Assembly (NCBI RefSeq): GCF_016919065.1
Contig: NZ_JAFFQA010000022.1
Span: 1 to 64,000 of the forward strand
Direction: 5' to 3'
Length of the DNA stretch: 64,000 nt
Origin: Desulfobulbus rhabdoformis
GTDB taxonomy: Bacteria > Desulfobacterota > Desulfobulbia > Desulfobulbales > Desulfobulbaceae
Part shown: piece after piece, positions 27,160 through 36,001 of the stretch
Layout of the letters: the number at the start of each line of letters is the position of its first letter
Numbering within the stretch: the stretch's first letter is position 1
Notes under the pieces: model-generated
The model's database searches: none
The model's input: the letters and a program-made list of their open reading frames with translations, nothing else
What the model was told of the DNA's origin: nothing
Translations under genes and position numbers: made by a program

Positions 27160-28773
27160 TTAGTTGATCATAACTCCTGCCATATTGGGAATTTCCATTC
27201 CATGATGGAACAGGTAGGCCACAATAACCGCCACAGGAATAATAAAGAAGGTGAGGGCAACAAAGTAAACCCAGACCATCTTGCCAAACTGGGCTTCGGC
27301 CAGTTTCTTGAAGTCGGTGATGATACCAAGGCTCATGAAGGTGAGCATGAAGAACAGTTTTCGCATGGCGCCTTCAACCGATTTAGCACCGGATTTTGCC
27401 GCCTTTAACACCGCCATTCCTTCGGGTGCCCCTGAATGGCCTGGCCCAAAGAAGATACCCAGGTAGACGAACCAGGCGATGAAATAGCCCAAAACGAATT
27501 TTGGAAAGCGAAACCAGACTTCGGAGAAGGGGATCCGATCCCCCTCATGTTTTTCGATTTTGTAGACCCAGACCATGGCCAGGACAAAGGCCCAGAGACC
27601 GATGAACATATCGATCCAGATTTTGGTCATAACCGCGCTGGTGGTGATAACACCTTCCATCCATACGATTTTACCGCCGCTATCCTGCTCCACCTTGGTG
27701 CGCATGAACTCGTCGAGCAACTCACCGGCGGCAGCGTCGGCGCCATCGGTCTTGACCGCCATACCCATGGCAGAACCTGCCACGATGGGATCAGAGGTCC
27801 CGGGCCATACATGGGTGAATACGCCGGGGAGCACAACCAGCTCAATAACGGCATACACAACAACCAGAGCGGAAACCATGATCGAAACCACCGGTTTTGC
27901 CCGCACGGCACCACCGGTGGCAACGGCTGCGGAAACACCGCAGATGGAAATGGCAGAGCCAAGAACGGCCGCGGTTTTCCGGGGGAGTTTAAAAAGGCGC
28001 CGGGCGATGATGTAAATTCCGGGCCAGAAGATCAGGTAGGCGACAACGGTTGCGGCCGCACCGGCAATGAACAATTCAAAGGTAAAGTGAGCCATCTGCT
28101 GACCAATTTCCGTTCCTCCGGCACCACCAATTTTGGAACCGGTGAGTACAGCTTTGATAGGCAGATAGCCAACTTTGACGCCAAGAAAAACAATGGCGGT
28201 TTTGATATACCATTCGGGTTTGGCCGCAGTGCTCAGGTAGCGGGCCAGGGGTTTGAAAAAGTTACCGATGATCAACCCCACCAGGAGGGCAAGAATAAAG
28301 GACGCACCGCCACCCAGCTGCAGGGTGAAGAAGTCCAGATGACTTTTCTTGAGATCAACGGCAGAGGCTGCAAAAAAAGCGTGATGGCCGATAAACCAGG
28401 TGAAGTAGGTGAGAAAGAAAATAACTGTCCAGCCACCGATAAACTTTTTCATGTCCCATTTTTGAAAATAGGCACCGATGCTGGTTGCGAGGGTGAAAAC
28501 GAGATAGGTTACCAGGATGGAACCTATGGGCCCAAGAGCCTTGTAGCCACCCTTGCCATAGGCGTAAAAGGCGTGACCTGGAGTGGTGATCTTGCCACCG
28601 GCTCCCTCCGGCATACTGAGAATCCATTGCTTGGGATAGGCCACCCAGCCAACCAAGTCGACACCCATGATAGTCAGCAGGCCAAGGCCGAAAAAACTCA
28701 AGCCAAGCCACACTGCCCACCAGTCTTCCGTTGTTGCCATGCCTGAGTACCAGGCACGATGTTGCTTCGCCAT
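27160..28773 (-). CDS. YeiH-type putative sulfate/sulfite exporter (PF03601)
   Basis: A 537-residue membrane protein with about eleven hydrophobic segments. It has the sequence pattern of the PF03601 family (FFKPLARYLS, IKTAIVFLGVKVGYLP, AVLGSAISICGVSAAVATGGAVRAKP). Some members, such as TauZ and CuyZ, are believed to export sulfite released from sulfonates. The ATG at 28771-28773 follows GGGAGGAG; 14 extra upstream residues are not favoured. It is larger than the typical 340-residue member, with a 100-residue insertion near residue 350. Two small genes precede it in the same operon. Confidence 0.8.
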   Translation of the reverse strand: MAKQHRAWYSGMATTEDWWAVWLGLSFFGLGLLTIMGVDLVGWVAYPKQWILSMPEGAGGKITTPGHAFYAYGKGGYKALGPIGSILVTYLVFTLATSIGAYFQKWDMKKFIGGWTVIFFLTYFTWFIGHHAFFAASAVDLKKSHLDFFTLQLGGGASFILALLVGLIIGNFFKPLARYLSTAAKPEWYIKTAIVFLGVKVGYLPIKAVLTGSKIGGAGGTEIGQQMAHFTFELFIAGAAATVVAYLIFWPGIYIIARRLFKLPRKTAAVLGSAISICGVSAAVATGGAVRAKPVVSIMVSALVVVYAVIELVVLPGVFTHVWPGTSDPIVAGSAMGMAVKTDGADAAAGELLDEFMRTKVEQDSGGKIVWMEGVITTSAVMTKIWIDMFIGLWAFVLAMVWVYKIEKHEGDRIPFSEVWFRFPKFVLGYFIAWFVYLGIFFGPGHSGAPEGMAVLKAAKSGAKSVEGAMRKLFFMLTFMSLGIITDFKKLAEAQFGKMVWVYFVALTFFIIPVAVIVAYLFHHGMEIPNMAGVMIN

Positions 28774-28787
28774 ATTCTCCTCCCGTC

Positions 28788-29072
28788 TCAGTAGCGCAGG
28801 GGCAGTTCGAGACACCTGTTAAAGTAATGGTTCATGAAAGGTCGCATCCACTCCGGGATCATTTCATTGTTGGAGCTCATAAAGACGTTGATGCGTCCGT
28901 CTTTCTCGATTTGCGGTTTGAGTGCTTTTTCCAGCTCACGATCAAGATCATCGAGTTCCTGAGCGGCAAGGCGCACACCATCACCGGTAACGATCCAATT
29001 TTGGCCATCATGATCAAGCATCATTTCGACCGTGGATACGTCTTTTAGCTTGCTTGATTTACGAAAGAACAT
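28788..29072 (-). CDS. Small soluble protein of unknown function, exporter operon
   Basis: A 94-residue cytosolic protein with no membrane segment or Cys motif. The middle is rich in charged residues (ELDDLDRELEKALK) and the end is aromatic (WMRPFMNHYFNRC). It lies 14 bases before the exporter start and 12 bases after the membrane peptide gene, so it is very likely co-expressed. It could be an accessory or regulatory subunit, which is inference. Confidence 0.65.
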   Translation of the reverse strand: MFFRKSSKLKDVSTVEMMLDHDGQNWIVTGDGVRLAAQELDDLDRELEKALKPQIEKDGRINVFMSSNNEMIPEWMRPFMNHYFNRCLELPLRY

Positions 29073-29084
29073 GAAACCACTCTC

Positions 29085-29291
29085 TTAATGTAAAATCGAT
29101 GTTGGGACGAGAAACAGGCCAATAACCAAAGCAACTACTGCGGCAATAAAGGAATACATACACAATTTGGTTTCAATCGGTTCCCAGGGTTCAGCACCTT
29201 CAAGAACACTGGTGGTATCCATATCCTCTGAAATTTTTCCGGTTTCAGCAGCCTTTTTAATCTCTGCTTCCGTCATTTTCTTTTCAGACAT
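29085..29291 (-). CDS. Small single-span membrane protein, first gene of exporter operon
   Basis: A 68-residue protein with a charged N-terminal half (MSEKKMTEAEIKKAAE) and one C-terminal membrane span (MYSFIAAVVALVIGLFL). An AAGGAGG site precedes it. Together with the following soluble protein it forms a conserved-looking pair ahead of the YeiH-type exporter. It might be a small transporter subunit. No family recognised. Confidence 0.65.
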   Translation of the reverse strand: MSEKKMTEAEIKKAAETGKISEDMDTTSVLEGAEPWEPIETKLCMYSFIAAVVALVIGLFLVPTSILH

Positions 29292-29734
29292 ACCTTCCTC
29301 CTTTTAAGTTGTTGTTGCCTGCCCTCTCAGTTCACTTCGATACGGGGAGAGCGCTTATTACACGTTGTCTAGAGACAAACAATGTAATTACCTTTCAAAC
29401 TACCTCGGTGAACTTATGCTTTCAAATATTTTTAGCTTCTATTTCGATATATTTTCTCAGATTGTTGGAAAAATTAAAGACCAGAACGTGCAGGTTCAAA
29501 GCAGCGAGCTCGGAAAAGAATGCTGTGTCAGTAACTGTAACATCGTAGGAGAGTGCCAGAGAAAGATGAAGAATCCATTCTTTGTTTGGTGTTAGGAGAA
29601 GGGGATCCTGTTTGCGGCAAAACATACCTTTTGAGTGCAAAGACCTTGATACGCCACGATTCTAAAACTAAGCTTGTTGATCATTTTTCGTTACCTTGCG
29701 CTTTACCAAGTCTGCCTTTACCTGATTCTTTTTT
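29292..29734. other. AT-rich region without a firm gene
   Basis: Three overlapping short frames exist on both strands (29309-29548, 29365-29595, and minus 29422-29640), none with a ribosome site or recognisable fold. The region may contain decayed remains of the receiver half of the response regulator at 29735-30032, but I could not recognise any receiver motif. Confidence 0.35.
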
Positions 29735-30032
29735 TAGATCTTAGATTTATAATGGAAGGCGGAGATGTCCTGAATCGAGATATACTCTTGGATTCAGCCT
29801 ATGGATATAAGGGAATCTTGAATACTTGCTTTTTCTGCCAATCCCGCGGAGTATGGCGCTTACCTCGTCATGCTTAATACCTGAACCCTCGAATATTGCA
29901 TATATGCCTGCGGTAAATTTTTGCGGAATCCTTGAACTTGAACAAAAATCCTCATTTCTGAACGAAGACTATCTCGTGTTCATCCAGATCGTGCGTGGTT
30001 TCGGTTATCGGATTGATGGAGGTAACCGATGA
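29735..30032 (+). pseudogene. OmpR-type response regulator, C-terminal remnant split by a family 2 repeat
   Basis: Before the repeat, a frame reads RFIMEGGDVLNRDILLDSAYGY (shown in two parts: RFIMEGGDVL, then NRDILLDSAYGY), which matches the winged-helix region of OmpR regulators. After the repeat, another frame reads FIQIVRGFGYRID, the usual last strand. The two parts are in different frames and the intervening helix has been replaced by repeat sequence. The final stop overlaps the histidine kinase start (ATGA), the normal arrangement of a regulator-kinase pair. The receiver domain is gone. Confidence 0.65.
29810..29965 (-). repeat. Family 2 interspersed element, degraded copy in reverse orientation
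   Basis: AGGGAATCTTGAATACTTGC at the left, then TTTTTCTGCCAATCCCGCGG, TGCCTGCGGTAAA and GGAATCCTTGAACTTGA match the complement of the copies at 49588 and 57271. The right end has decayed. It splits the response-regulator remnant. Confidence 0.75.
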
Positions 30033-31465
30033 AAATCAGATCAAAATTCACCCTATGGATGACCCTTACCGGTATTTTTGCAGCCTTTGTCTTTTTTATC
30101 TTTGTCTTCCTGGAGGTTAAGGAAGAAATCGGTGAGTTCGTTGATTATGAACTGGAAGGTGTTGCAACGCAGATTTTTGCTGAAACCGAGACCTTATCTG
30201 CTACCGGAAATCAATTCGATGCAACAAAGATACGTCTTCCCCTGCAGCATTACTGGATTCGGCTCGTTGATGGGCAAGAGAACGTTATCTATCAAACTGA
30301 AGTAGCCTCCAAGGTCGACATTGACTTGCGAAGAGGCGATGAGGGGTATCTGCAACGGGTAAAAATTCCATTGGAGTTTCTCTATATTCCGCCCTCTGAA
30401 CGGAAGATTCTCAAGGGCTGGGGGGACGGCATGAGCATTCTGCGGGCAAGGACGTTTTTCAGAAACAGTGGGGACGCATCCTATACGCTCTGTATTGCCC
30501 GGCCGATGAACCTTATTAATGTGGAAATAACTGAACTGGTGCGTGAGTTACTTCTGGCCATCATTGTTACCTTGCTGGCCACCTCTGTTATCGCTTATGT
30601 GGTGAGTGGGCGTATGCTTAGGCCCCTTGGTCATATTAACCGGTTGATCAGGGAAATTCGCGAAACATCGCTCAACAAGCGCATTCCCCTCCGGAAAAGC
30701 AGAGATGAACTGTACACCTTGAGCACATCGCTGAATTCGATGTTTGACCGGCTGCAATTCTCGTTTGAAAAACAAAAAGAGTTTATCACGAATGCCAGTC
30801 ATGAAATGAAAAGTCCACTCACCATTCTCATGATCGGCCATGAAGAGATGCTGATTGGTGATCTTCCGAAACAGGTTCGTCGAGAGCTTGAAAGGCAGCT
30901 GGGCTCCATGCAGAGGATGAATAAGCTCATCCGGGACCTGTTGTCGATCGCACGATTGGAGCAGCGTGACAACCTCTTACGGGAGCCTGTCTTCCTGGAT
31001 AAAATAATCAGGTCCGTGCTTGGCGACTACAATGACTTGATAGGGAAACAAGGTATTCGTCTCAGCGTTAATCTCTCGCCGCTCAGTCTCAGAGGAGATC
31101 GGGAAAAACTCCACAGACTTTTTATCAACTTGATTGACAACGCTATAAAATACAACTGTGAGCATGATGGCTTTATACAGATCAATACGCGCAAACAAGG
31201 CCAGCAAGCAGTTGTCGAAATAGAGAATAGTGGAAAAACGATTCCCCAAGTCGATCTTTCCCACATCTTCGACCAATTTTACCGGGTCGAAAAATCACGT
31301 TCCCAAGCCTATGGCGGCTCAGGACTGGGGCTGACAATTGTCAGACGTATCGTTGAGATGCATGGTGGCTCTATCTCGGTTGAAAGCGAGAACGGGGTAA
31401 CGATATTTACGATAGTTTTCCCTATAGATACGTTGAACAGGATCCCGTTAAAAGAAGTGAGCTAA
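30029..31465 (+). CDS. Sensor histidine kinase (orphaned)
   Basis: A 478-residue kinase. Membrane spans near residues 10-30 and 168-190 flank a periplasmic sensor domain. Next are HAMP (LRPLGHINRLIREIRE), the phosphoacceptor motif NASHEMKSPL (His near residue 256), and ATP-binding boxes: N box LINLIDNAIKYN, F box FDQFYRVEKS, and G box GGSGLGLTIV. All look intact. Its cognate regulator directly upstream is a repeat-disrupted remnant, so this kinase is an orphan or acts on another regulator. Confidence 0.9.
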   Translation: MKIRSKFTLWMTLTGIFAAFVFFIFVFLEVKEEIGEFVDYELEGVATQIFAETETLSATGNQFDATKIRLPLQHYWIRLVDGQENVIYQTEVASKVDIDLRRGDEGYLQRVKIPLEFLYIPPSERKILKGWGDGMSILRARTFFRNSGDASYTLCIARPMNLINVEITELVRELLLAIIVTLLATSVIAYVVSGRMLRPLGHINRLIREIRETSLNKRIPLRKSRDELYTLSTSLNSMFDRLQFSFEKQKEFITNASHEMKSPLTILMIGHEEMLIGDLPKQVRRELERQLGSMQRMNKLIRDLLSIARLEQRDNLLREPVFLDKIIRSVLGDYNDLIGKQGIRLSVNLSPLSLRGDREKLHRLFINLIDNAIKYNCEHDGFIQINTRKQGQQAVVEIENSGKTIPQVDLSHIFDQFYRVEKSRSQAYGGSGLGLTIVRRIVEMHGGSISVESENGVTIFTIVFPIDTLNRIPLKEVS

Positions 31466-31492
31466 GAAATCTAAACAACTTGTCAATGCAAC

Positions 31493-31550
31493 TTGAAACC
31501 GTGAGCATTCATCGGTGGGGCAGTTTCGTTGTCTGTGCTTTGGAGCAACA
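31493..31550. repeat. Family 1 element, 5' part only
   Basis: CTTGAAACCGTGAGCATTCA, then TCGGTGGGGCAGTTTCGTTG and TCTGTG, match the first 45 bases of the family 1 elements, then stop. It follows the kinase stop by 28 bases. Confidence 0.65.
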
Positions 31551-31574
31551 TCCCCCTGATTTTATGGAACATGT

Positions 31575-31874
31575 ATGGAAGAGATGACCCAAAATCGAGT
31601 ACCACCAATGTGGTGGATGCACCTGAAACAGGCCTTGCTGGGCTCTTGCTGGGTTCTGCTGTTGGTTGGAGGGCTGGTTTTGAGTTTTTTACTGGGCAGA
31701 TATTTTGGTATAGATAGAGAAATATTGCCCTTTCTCGTTGTCCCCCCATATTATCTGCTCGTGCACCGTTTGGGGCTGAGACCATTGCTCTTGGGAACAG
31801 GGCTGCTTTTTGTTCTAGGATGGGGGGCCTACGCCATCTTGAGTTGGCTTACTATTGTCGATGGACTGTGGTGA
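31575..31874 (+). CDS. Small hydrophobic membrane protein
   Basis: A 99-residue protein with three likely membrane segments (residues 19-42, 49-66, 70-92). It is encoded on the plus strand and converges on pduT with three bases between stops. A weak GGAA site precedes the ATG. No family recognised. Its position at the end of the microcompartment locus may be chance. Confidence 0.5.
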   Translation: MEEMTQNRVPPMWWMHLKQALLGSCWVLLLVGGLVLSFLLGRYFGIDREILPFLVVPPYYLLVHRLGLRPLLLGTGLLFVLGWGAYAILSWLTIVDGLW

Positions 31875-31877
31875 GAA

Positions 31878-32429
31878 CTACAGGTACTCCTGAAATAATT
31901 CGCGAGAAGCGCCACTAATGACCTCCCGGTTTACCAGGGTCGCATTCTCCTTAATGCGCTGACATCCCGCCTCTACCGCAGTCTGGACAGCGGTCACATC
32001 ACCGCTGAGCAAAAGAAATCCCTTGCCGCCAATCGCCATGGCTGCATGGACACGAAGAAGGGTAACCTGGGCCGCCTTGATGGCCGCGTCCGCGGCTTCG
32101 ATGCAGCTGGCCGCAGAGAAGGTTTCTATAATCCCAAGGGCCCGTGGGTTTTCCGGCACAGCCACACACCCCGAGAGAGCGGGAAGAACGCGTTGGTCGA
32201 TATGGGCTAGATAAAGGGTATCCACAAGAAAGCCTGCTGCCAGGCGTCTTCCCACCTCGAGGCTTGAACTGACATTGGCGACCTTGCCCCCAAGGACGAT
32301 CAGGTATTTGCCGGGACAGATGGAGCGGGCAATGGCCACTTCAACTTCAGCCGCCTTGATCATGGCATCCTGGACCTTAAATCCTGCGGCTATGCTGGAA
32401 AGTTCGATAATACCTATGGCTGCATGCAT
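31878..32429 (-). CDS. pduT: Microcompartment shell protein PduT (tandem BMC domain, Fe-S pore)
   Basis: A 183-residue shell protein with two BMC domains (residues 3-85 and 95-178), each with the GIIE opening. Tandem-domain proteins form trimers that tile as pseudo-hexamers. Cys38 (RSICPGKY) sits where PduT of Salmonella binds a 4Fe-4S cluster in the central pore, so electron transfer across the shell with PduS is expected. It is the last gene of the operon and follows pduS by three bases. Confidence 0.92.
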   Translation of the reverse strand: MHAAIGIIELSSIAAGFKVQDAMIKAAEVEVAIARSICPGKYLIVLGGKVANVSSSLEVGRRLAAGFLVDTLYLAHIDQRVLPALSGCVAVPENPRALGIIETFSAASCIEAADAAIKAAQVTLLRVHAAMAIGGKGFLLLSGDVTAVQTAVEAGCQRIKENATLVNREVISGASRELFQEYL

Positions 32430-32432
32430 GCG

Positions 32433-33776
32433 TTACGCGTCCTCTGCTTGTTTGGGTTCAGGAAGCTGGCAGTGGGTAATGAGAATGGAGGTTTTGCTGA
32501 TAGCTTGAATGTTCCCGTTAATGGGGGCATGGATTTCAGCGCCGAGTTGGTCCCCAACAGTGGCAATTTTGGTCCCTGCCGCCACGAAATCGCCTTGCCG
32601 GACCACGGGGGTTGCCGGTGCCCCGATATGTTGCTGCAGCAGAACCGTGACCTGATGCGGGGTACCGGGAAAGGTGGTCAGTGGCCCGCTGTTGCGAAAC
32701 CGGTTCAAATCCAATCGTGCCATGACCCGTTCCATGGGCATGCGTCGATACGCAATCAGGGGGTGGGCCTGATTTTCGGGAGTGCCCGTGAAGCGTTTTT
32801 TTTCGCGGATGAGGGCACGTTTGTTGAGGATACAGCTTTGGGACGGCAGCAATCCTTCAGGGCAGGCCATGAGGGTGCAAAGGTTGCACTCACAGCAGGA
32901 GAGGGTATGCGCCTGTTGCTCGTCAGCGGTGAAGGATCCATCGGAAAAGAGCAGGCCACGCATGGCCAGATGCGGTTTCACCGGGTGGCCAAGCAGGCTG
33001 CGGGGACAGAGTTCGGAACACATGGAGCATTGGTCGCAAGCGGCTTTCCCGATTTTGGCGACCCTGCCCGGATCCAGCATGTCCTGATGGATGGCCGTGA
33101 GCTGGTGGCCTTTGGGAAAGACCAGAAGACCGCCCGTGTTTTTCACGACCGGGGTATCAAGATCCTCACAGAGTTTGCCCATCATCGGGCCGCCAATCAT
33201 GACCGTGTAGTCCTCGCAGGTTGGCTGCGCCAGTGCGATCACCTCGCGAAAGGAAACCCCGATAGGAACTTCCAAACTCATGGGATGGGCAACAGCCCCA
33301 CCTACAGTGAGAAAAGAGGTCGTTACCGGTCGTTCGCGACCGATATTGAGGATGGTTTCCACATTCTGCACCACCACCTGCTGGGAAATGGGTAACTCTC
33401 CGGCGCCAACGACCCGGCCCGTGGTTTCATAGATCAGGGTGATCTCATCCCCGGCGGGGTAAAAATTACGCAGGGCAAAGATTGCCACCTCAGGTGGACA
33501 GTGCGCCTGCAGATGTTTGATCAACTCCTTGTACTTGCCCTTGATGCCGATGATGGCCCGTTTGGCGCGGGTGAGGCGTATACAGTGAGCCAATCCCTGA
33601 AAAAATTGGGCCGTGTGATGGAAGAGAATTTCCTTATCTTTGTGGAGAAGCGGCTCGCACTCGGCCGCGTTGACGATAAAGATCTCCGCTTCGGCCCCGA
33701 GTTTCACATAGGTGGGGAATCCGGCACCACCGGCACCGACAATGCCCCACTCCTTAATATCTGTAGCCTTGATCAT
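32433..33776 (-). CDS. pduS: PduS cobalamin reductase / RnfC-like electron-transfer protein
   Basis: A 447-residue RnfC/Nqo1-like flavoprotein. The N-terminal glycine-rich nucleotide loop is GIVGAGGAGFPTYVKL; two 4Fe-4S motifs are seen at CDQCSMCSELCP and CCECNLCTLMACP; a C-terminal lipoyl-like or barrel-sandwich segment follows. PduS reduces cob(III)alamin and partners with PduO for coenzyme B12 repair, and with PduT for redox exchange. Gene order pduS-pduT agrees. Confidence 0.93.
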   Translation of the reverse strand: MIKATDIKEWGIVGAGGAGFPTYVKLGAEAEIFIVNAAECEPLLHKDKEILFHHTAQFFQGLAHCIRLTRAKRAIIGIKGKYKELIKHLQAHCPPEVAIFALRNFYPAGDEITLIYETTGRVVGAGELPISQQVVVQNVETILNIGRERPVTTSFLTVGGAVAHPMSLEVPIGVSFREVIALAQPTCEDYTVMIGGPMMGKLCEDLDTPVVKNTGGLLVFPKGHQLTAIHQDMLDPGRVAKIGKAACDQCSMCSELCPRSLLGHPVKPHLAMRGLLFSDGSFTADEQQAHTLSCCECNLCTLMACPEGLLPSQSCILNKRALIREKKRFTGTPENQAHPLIAYRRMPMERVMARLDLNRFRNSGPLTTFPGTPHQVTVLLQQHIGAPATPVVRQGDFVAAGTKIATVGDQLGAEIHAPINGNIQAISKTSILITHCQLPEPKQAEDA

Positions 33777-33807
33777 ACGGTTGCTCTACGACGGTTCGTC
33801 TGCGGGC

Positions 33808-34101
33808 TCATTGCCGGTGTTCCTGAATTTTATGAAGGGCAGTCTGCACATCGGCCTGTTTACCGAAGATGGCTAACATCTGCACATGCTGGGGACAGTT
33901 GCCGCTGACCAGCGCCGCGATCACGTTACTGGCCTTGGCCGTGGCATCCAGGGCCCAGTAAAGATCGATCAGTGGTGCCTGCACCAGGCCAACGGCTCCC
34001 CAGTGATCGTGACTGAGGAGCTTTCGTTCCGGTACCTTGATGTTGGCATAGAGCGCCTGGAGAAATTCCTCTCTTGGCGCCTTTATCAGTTCCGTGCGCA
34101 T
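33808..34101 (-). CDS. Small BMC-like protein of unknown role
   Basis: A 97-residue protein starting at the ATG of 34099-34101, eight bases after the preceding stop. After a basic lead (MRTELIKAPREEFLQAL), the segment GAVGLVQAPLIDLYWALDAT to the end follows the BMC-domain pattern (GxIGLxEx, helix, strand with CPQHVQML, final helix with ADVQTALHKI). It is distant from ordinary shell proteins, so it may be a specialised shell subunit or an adaptor. It lies between the GlcG-type gene and pduS. Confidence 0.6.
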   Translation of the reverse strand: MRTELIKAPREEFLQALYANIKVPERKLLSHDHWGAVGLVQAPLIDLYWALDATAKASNVIAALVSGNCPQHVQMLAIFGKQADVQTALHKIQEHRQ

Positions 34102-34108
34102 GGCGGTG

Positions 34109-34516
34109 CTATAAGGTTGCCAGGGCGTCGACCCCGGCCTGGGCGCAGGCCATATCATCCTCAACACTGCCGCCGGAGACCCCGATGCCACCGATAATGC
34201 GGCCATCGCGTTTCAGCAGCATACCGCCACCAAAGATCACCATGCGGCCCTGATCCGTGGCATGAATGCCGTAGAGTGGGGCACCCGGCTGGGCAGCCAC
34301 TGCCAGGTCGTGGGTCGCCACCTTGACCGCCACCGCGGTATAGGCTTTGTTGCGGGAGAGATCCACCGACACCAGCAGGGCATCGTCCATGCGTTGCTGA
34401 GCCACGAGGTTGCCGCCAGCATCGACCACGGCAATGACCATGGGGACGCCTACCTCCGTGGCCTTGGCTCGGGACACGCTCATGAGTTGCAGGGCTTCAT
34501 CAAGTGTAATGTTCAT
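34109..34516 (-). CDS. HbpS/GlcG-type small protein (PF03928)
   Basis: A 135-residue single-domain protein of the GlcG/HbpS family. Family marks: VPMVIAVVDAGGNLVA, NKAYTAVA, and a glycine-rich IIGGIGVSGGSVEDDM. It resembles the C-terminal half of the PduO protein in this same operon, so the locus has this fold twice. Some members bind heme or cobalamin-related compounds. It lies between pduP and the small BMC-like gene, and its role in the compartment is not known. Confidence 0.85.
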   Translation of the reverse strand: MNITLDEALQLMSVSRAKATEVGVPMVIAVVDAGGNLVAQQRMDDALLVSVDLSRNKAYTAVAVKVATHDLAVAAQPGAPLYGIHATDQGRMVIFGGGMLLKRDGRIIGGIGVSGGSVEDDMACAQAGVDALATL

Positions 34517-34536
34517 CGTGTTCTCCCTAAGATTCC

Positions 34537-35937
34537 CTAGATGATGCGAAACCCTTCGACCAGGGTACAGCGGCGCTGACGGGTAAAGGTCCGGGCCGAG
34601 GTCATGCCTTCACCGGTGGGACCGGCAATGGTAAAGGCGGTGTGTCCCTCGCCTCCCAGACCGATGCCCGCGTAAGCCGGACCGTTTTTGACAAAGATGG
34701 TGGTCTGCACGGCCCGGGCAAAGGCGGTCAGGTTGTCCACATTGGTGGAGTGCATGATGGCCGTATGGCGATTGCCCTGTTCCACCGCCGCACCTAATTC
34801 GATGCCCTCTTGGATGTTTTTGACGCGGACGATGGGCAAAACCGGCATCATCTGTTCGGTCCAGACCAGAGGATGGTCGCGGTCGGCCTCAAAGATGGCC
34901 AGACGGTACTGCTCGCCAATGATGAGGCCGATTTTTTCAAGAATCACCTGCACATTGCGTCCAACCAGTTTGGTGTTGACCTTCCCCTTTTCATTGAGCA
35001 TGACCTTGGTTACTTGGGCTGCCTCGTCGGACGAGAGCTTATAGGCCTTGCCGGTTTCGATCATGAATTTGATCAGGGTGTCGGCCACTTCCTCGACCAC
35101 GATCACCTCTTTTTCACAGGTACAGAAGATGTTGTTGTTGATCGAGGCACCGTTGACGATACACTCGGCCGCATTGCGGATATGGGCGGTTTCATCCACC
35201 AGAACCGGCGGATTGCCCGCTCCGGCACCAATGGCCTTTTTGCCGGAGGAGAGCACGGCCTTGACCACGGGTTTGCCGCCGGTGGCCACCAGCATGTTTA
35301 CCTTTGGGTGCTCCATGATCTCGCGGGCGCTGTCCAGAGTGGGCTTGGCAATGGCCGAGATCAGCCCTGCCGGGCCACCGTTGTCGACAATGGCCTTATG
35401 GAGCAGACGCAGGATGGTGGAACTGGTCTTGATGGCTGAGGGATGCGGGTTGAAGATGACCGCGTTGCCCGAGGCGATCATGCTTATCGAGTTATGAATC
35501 ACTGTCCCGGTGGGATTGGTGATGGGTGTGAGGGCGCCGATAACGCCTACAGGTGCATACTCCAGCAGCATCAGGCCATGATCGCCGGTTTTTGCCTGGG
35601 GCTGAATGTCTTCAGTCCCCGGAGTTTTGGTGGCGCAGAGAATATTTTCTCGCAGTTTGTCGTCATAGCGGCCTAGCCCGGTCTCTTCCACGGCCATATC
35701 AGAGAGCATTTCGTTATTGTCGAGCACTGTCTGTCGCATGGCCGCGATGATTGCATCCCGTTTGCTCATGGGTAGGGCCAGCAGAGCTTTTTGGGCCTTG
35801 ATCGCACAGTCGACGGCATCGTTCACCTGCTGATGGATACCGTCAAAATCCACAACCGTTCCCCCGGCAGAGGAGTTGTTGAGCTCAGAGATAACCTTTT
35901 GGATGATTCCAGCTAAATCCTGTTCGTTTATGGCCAT
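34537..35937 (-). CDS. pduP: CoA-acylating propionaldehyde dehydrogenase PduP
   Basis: A 466-residue CoA-dependent aldehyde dehydrogenase that turns propionaldehyde into propionyl-CoA with NAD. The catalytic Cys lies in NNIFCTCEKEVIV, and the substrate segment is VIGALTPITNPTGTVIHN. Residues 1-20 form an amphipathic helix (MAINEQDLAGIIQKVISEL) of the type that targets PduP into the microcompartment. Good GGAGGG site. NADH formed here would normally be reoxidised by PduQ, which is not in this locus. Confidence 0.94.
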   Translation of the reverse strand: MAINEQDLAGIIQKVISELNNSSAGGTVVDFDGIHQQVNDAVDCAIKAQKALLALPMSKRDAIIAAMRQTVLDNNEMLSDMAVEETGLGRYDDKLRENILCATKTPGTEDIQPQAKTGDHGLMLLEYAPVGVIGALTPITNPTGTVIHNSISMIASGNAVIFNPHPSAIKTSSTILRLLHKAIVDNGGPAGLISAIAKPTLDSAREIMEHPKVNMLVATGGKPVVKAVLSSGKKAIGAGAGNPPVLVDETAHIRNAAECIVNGASINNNIFCTCEKEVIVVEEVADTLIKFMIETGKAYKLSSDEAAQVTKVMLNEKGKVNTKLVGRNVQVILEKIGLIIGEQYRLAIFEADRDHPLVWTEQMMPVLPIVRVKNIQEGIELGAAVEQGNRHTAIMHSTNVDNLTAFARAVQTTIFVKNGPAYAGIGLGGEGHTAFTIAGPTGEGMTSARTFTRQRRCTLVEGFRII

Positions 35938-36001
35938 GGTCTACCCTCCTGGGGGGAAAAGGAACGAAATTCCGTATATAGCGTTTGTTACGTATGTTTT
36001 T

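Noticed and set aside
27436..28746. A 436-codon + strand frame
   Set aside because: It is the reverse image of the YeiH-type exporter, with a composition unlike a real protein.
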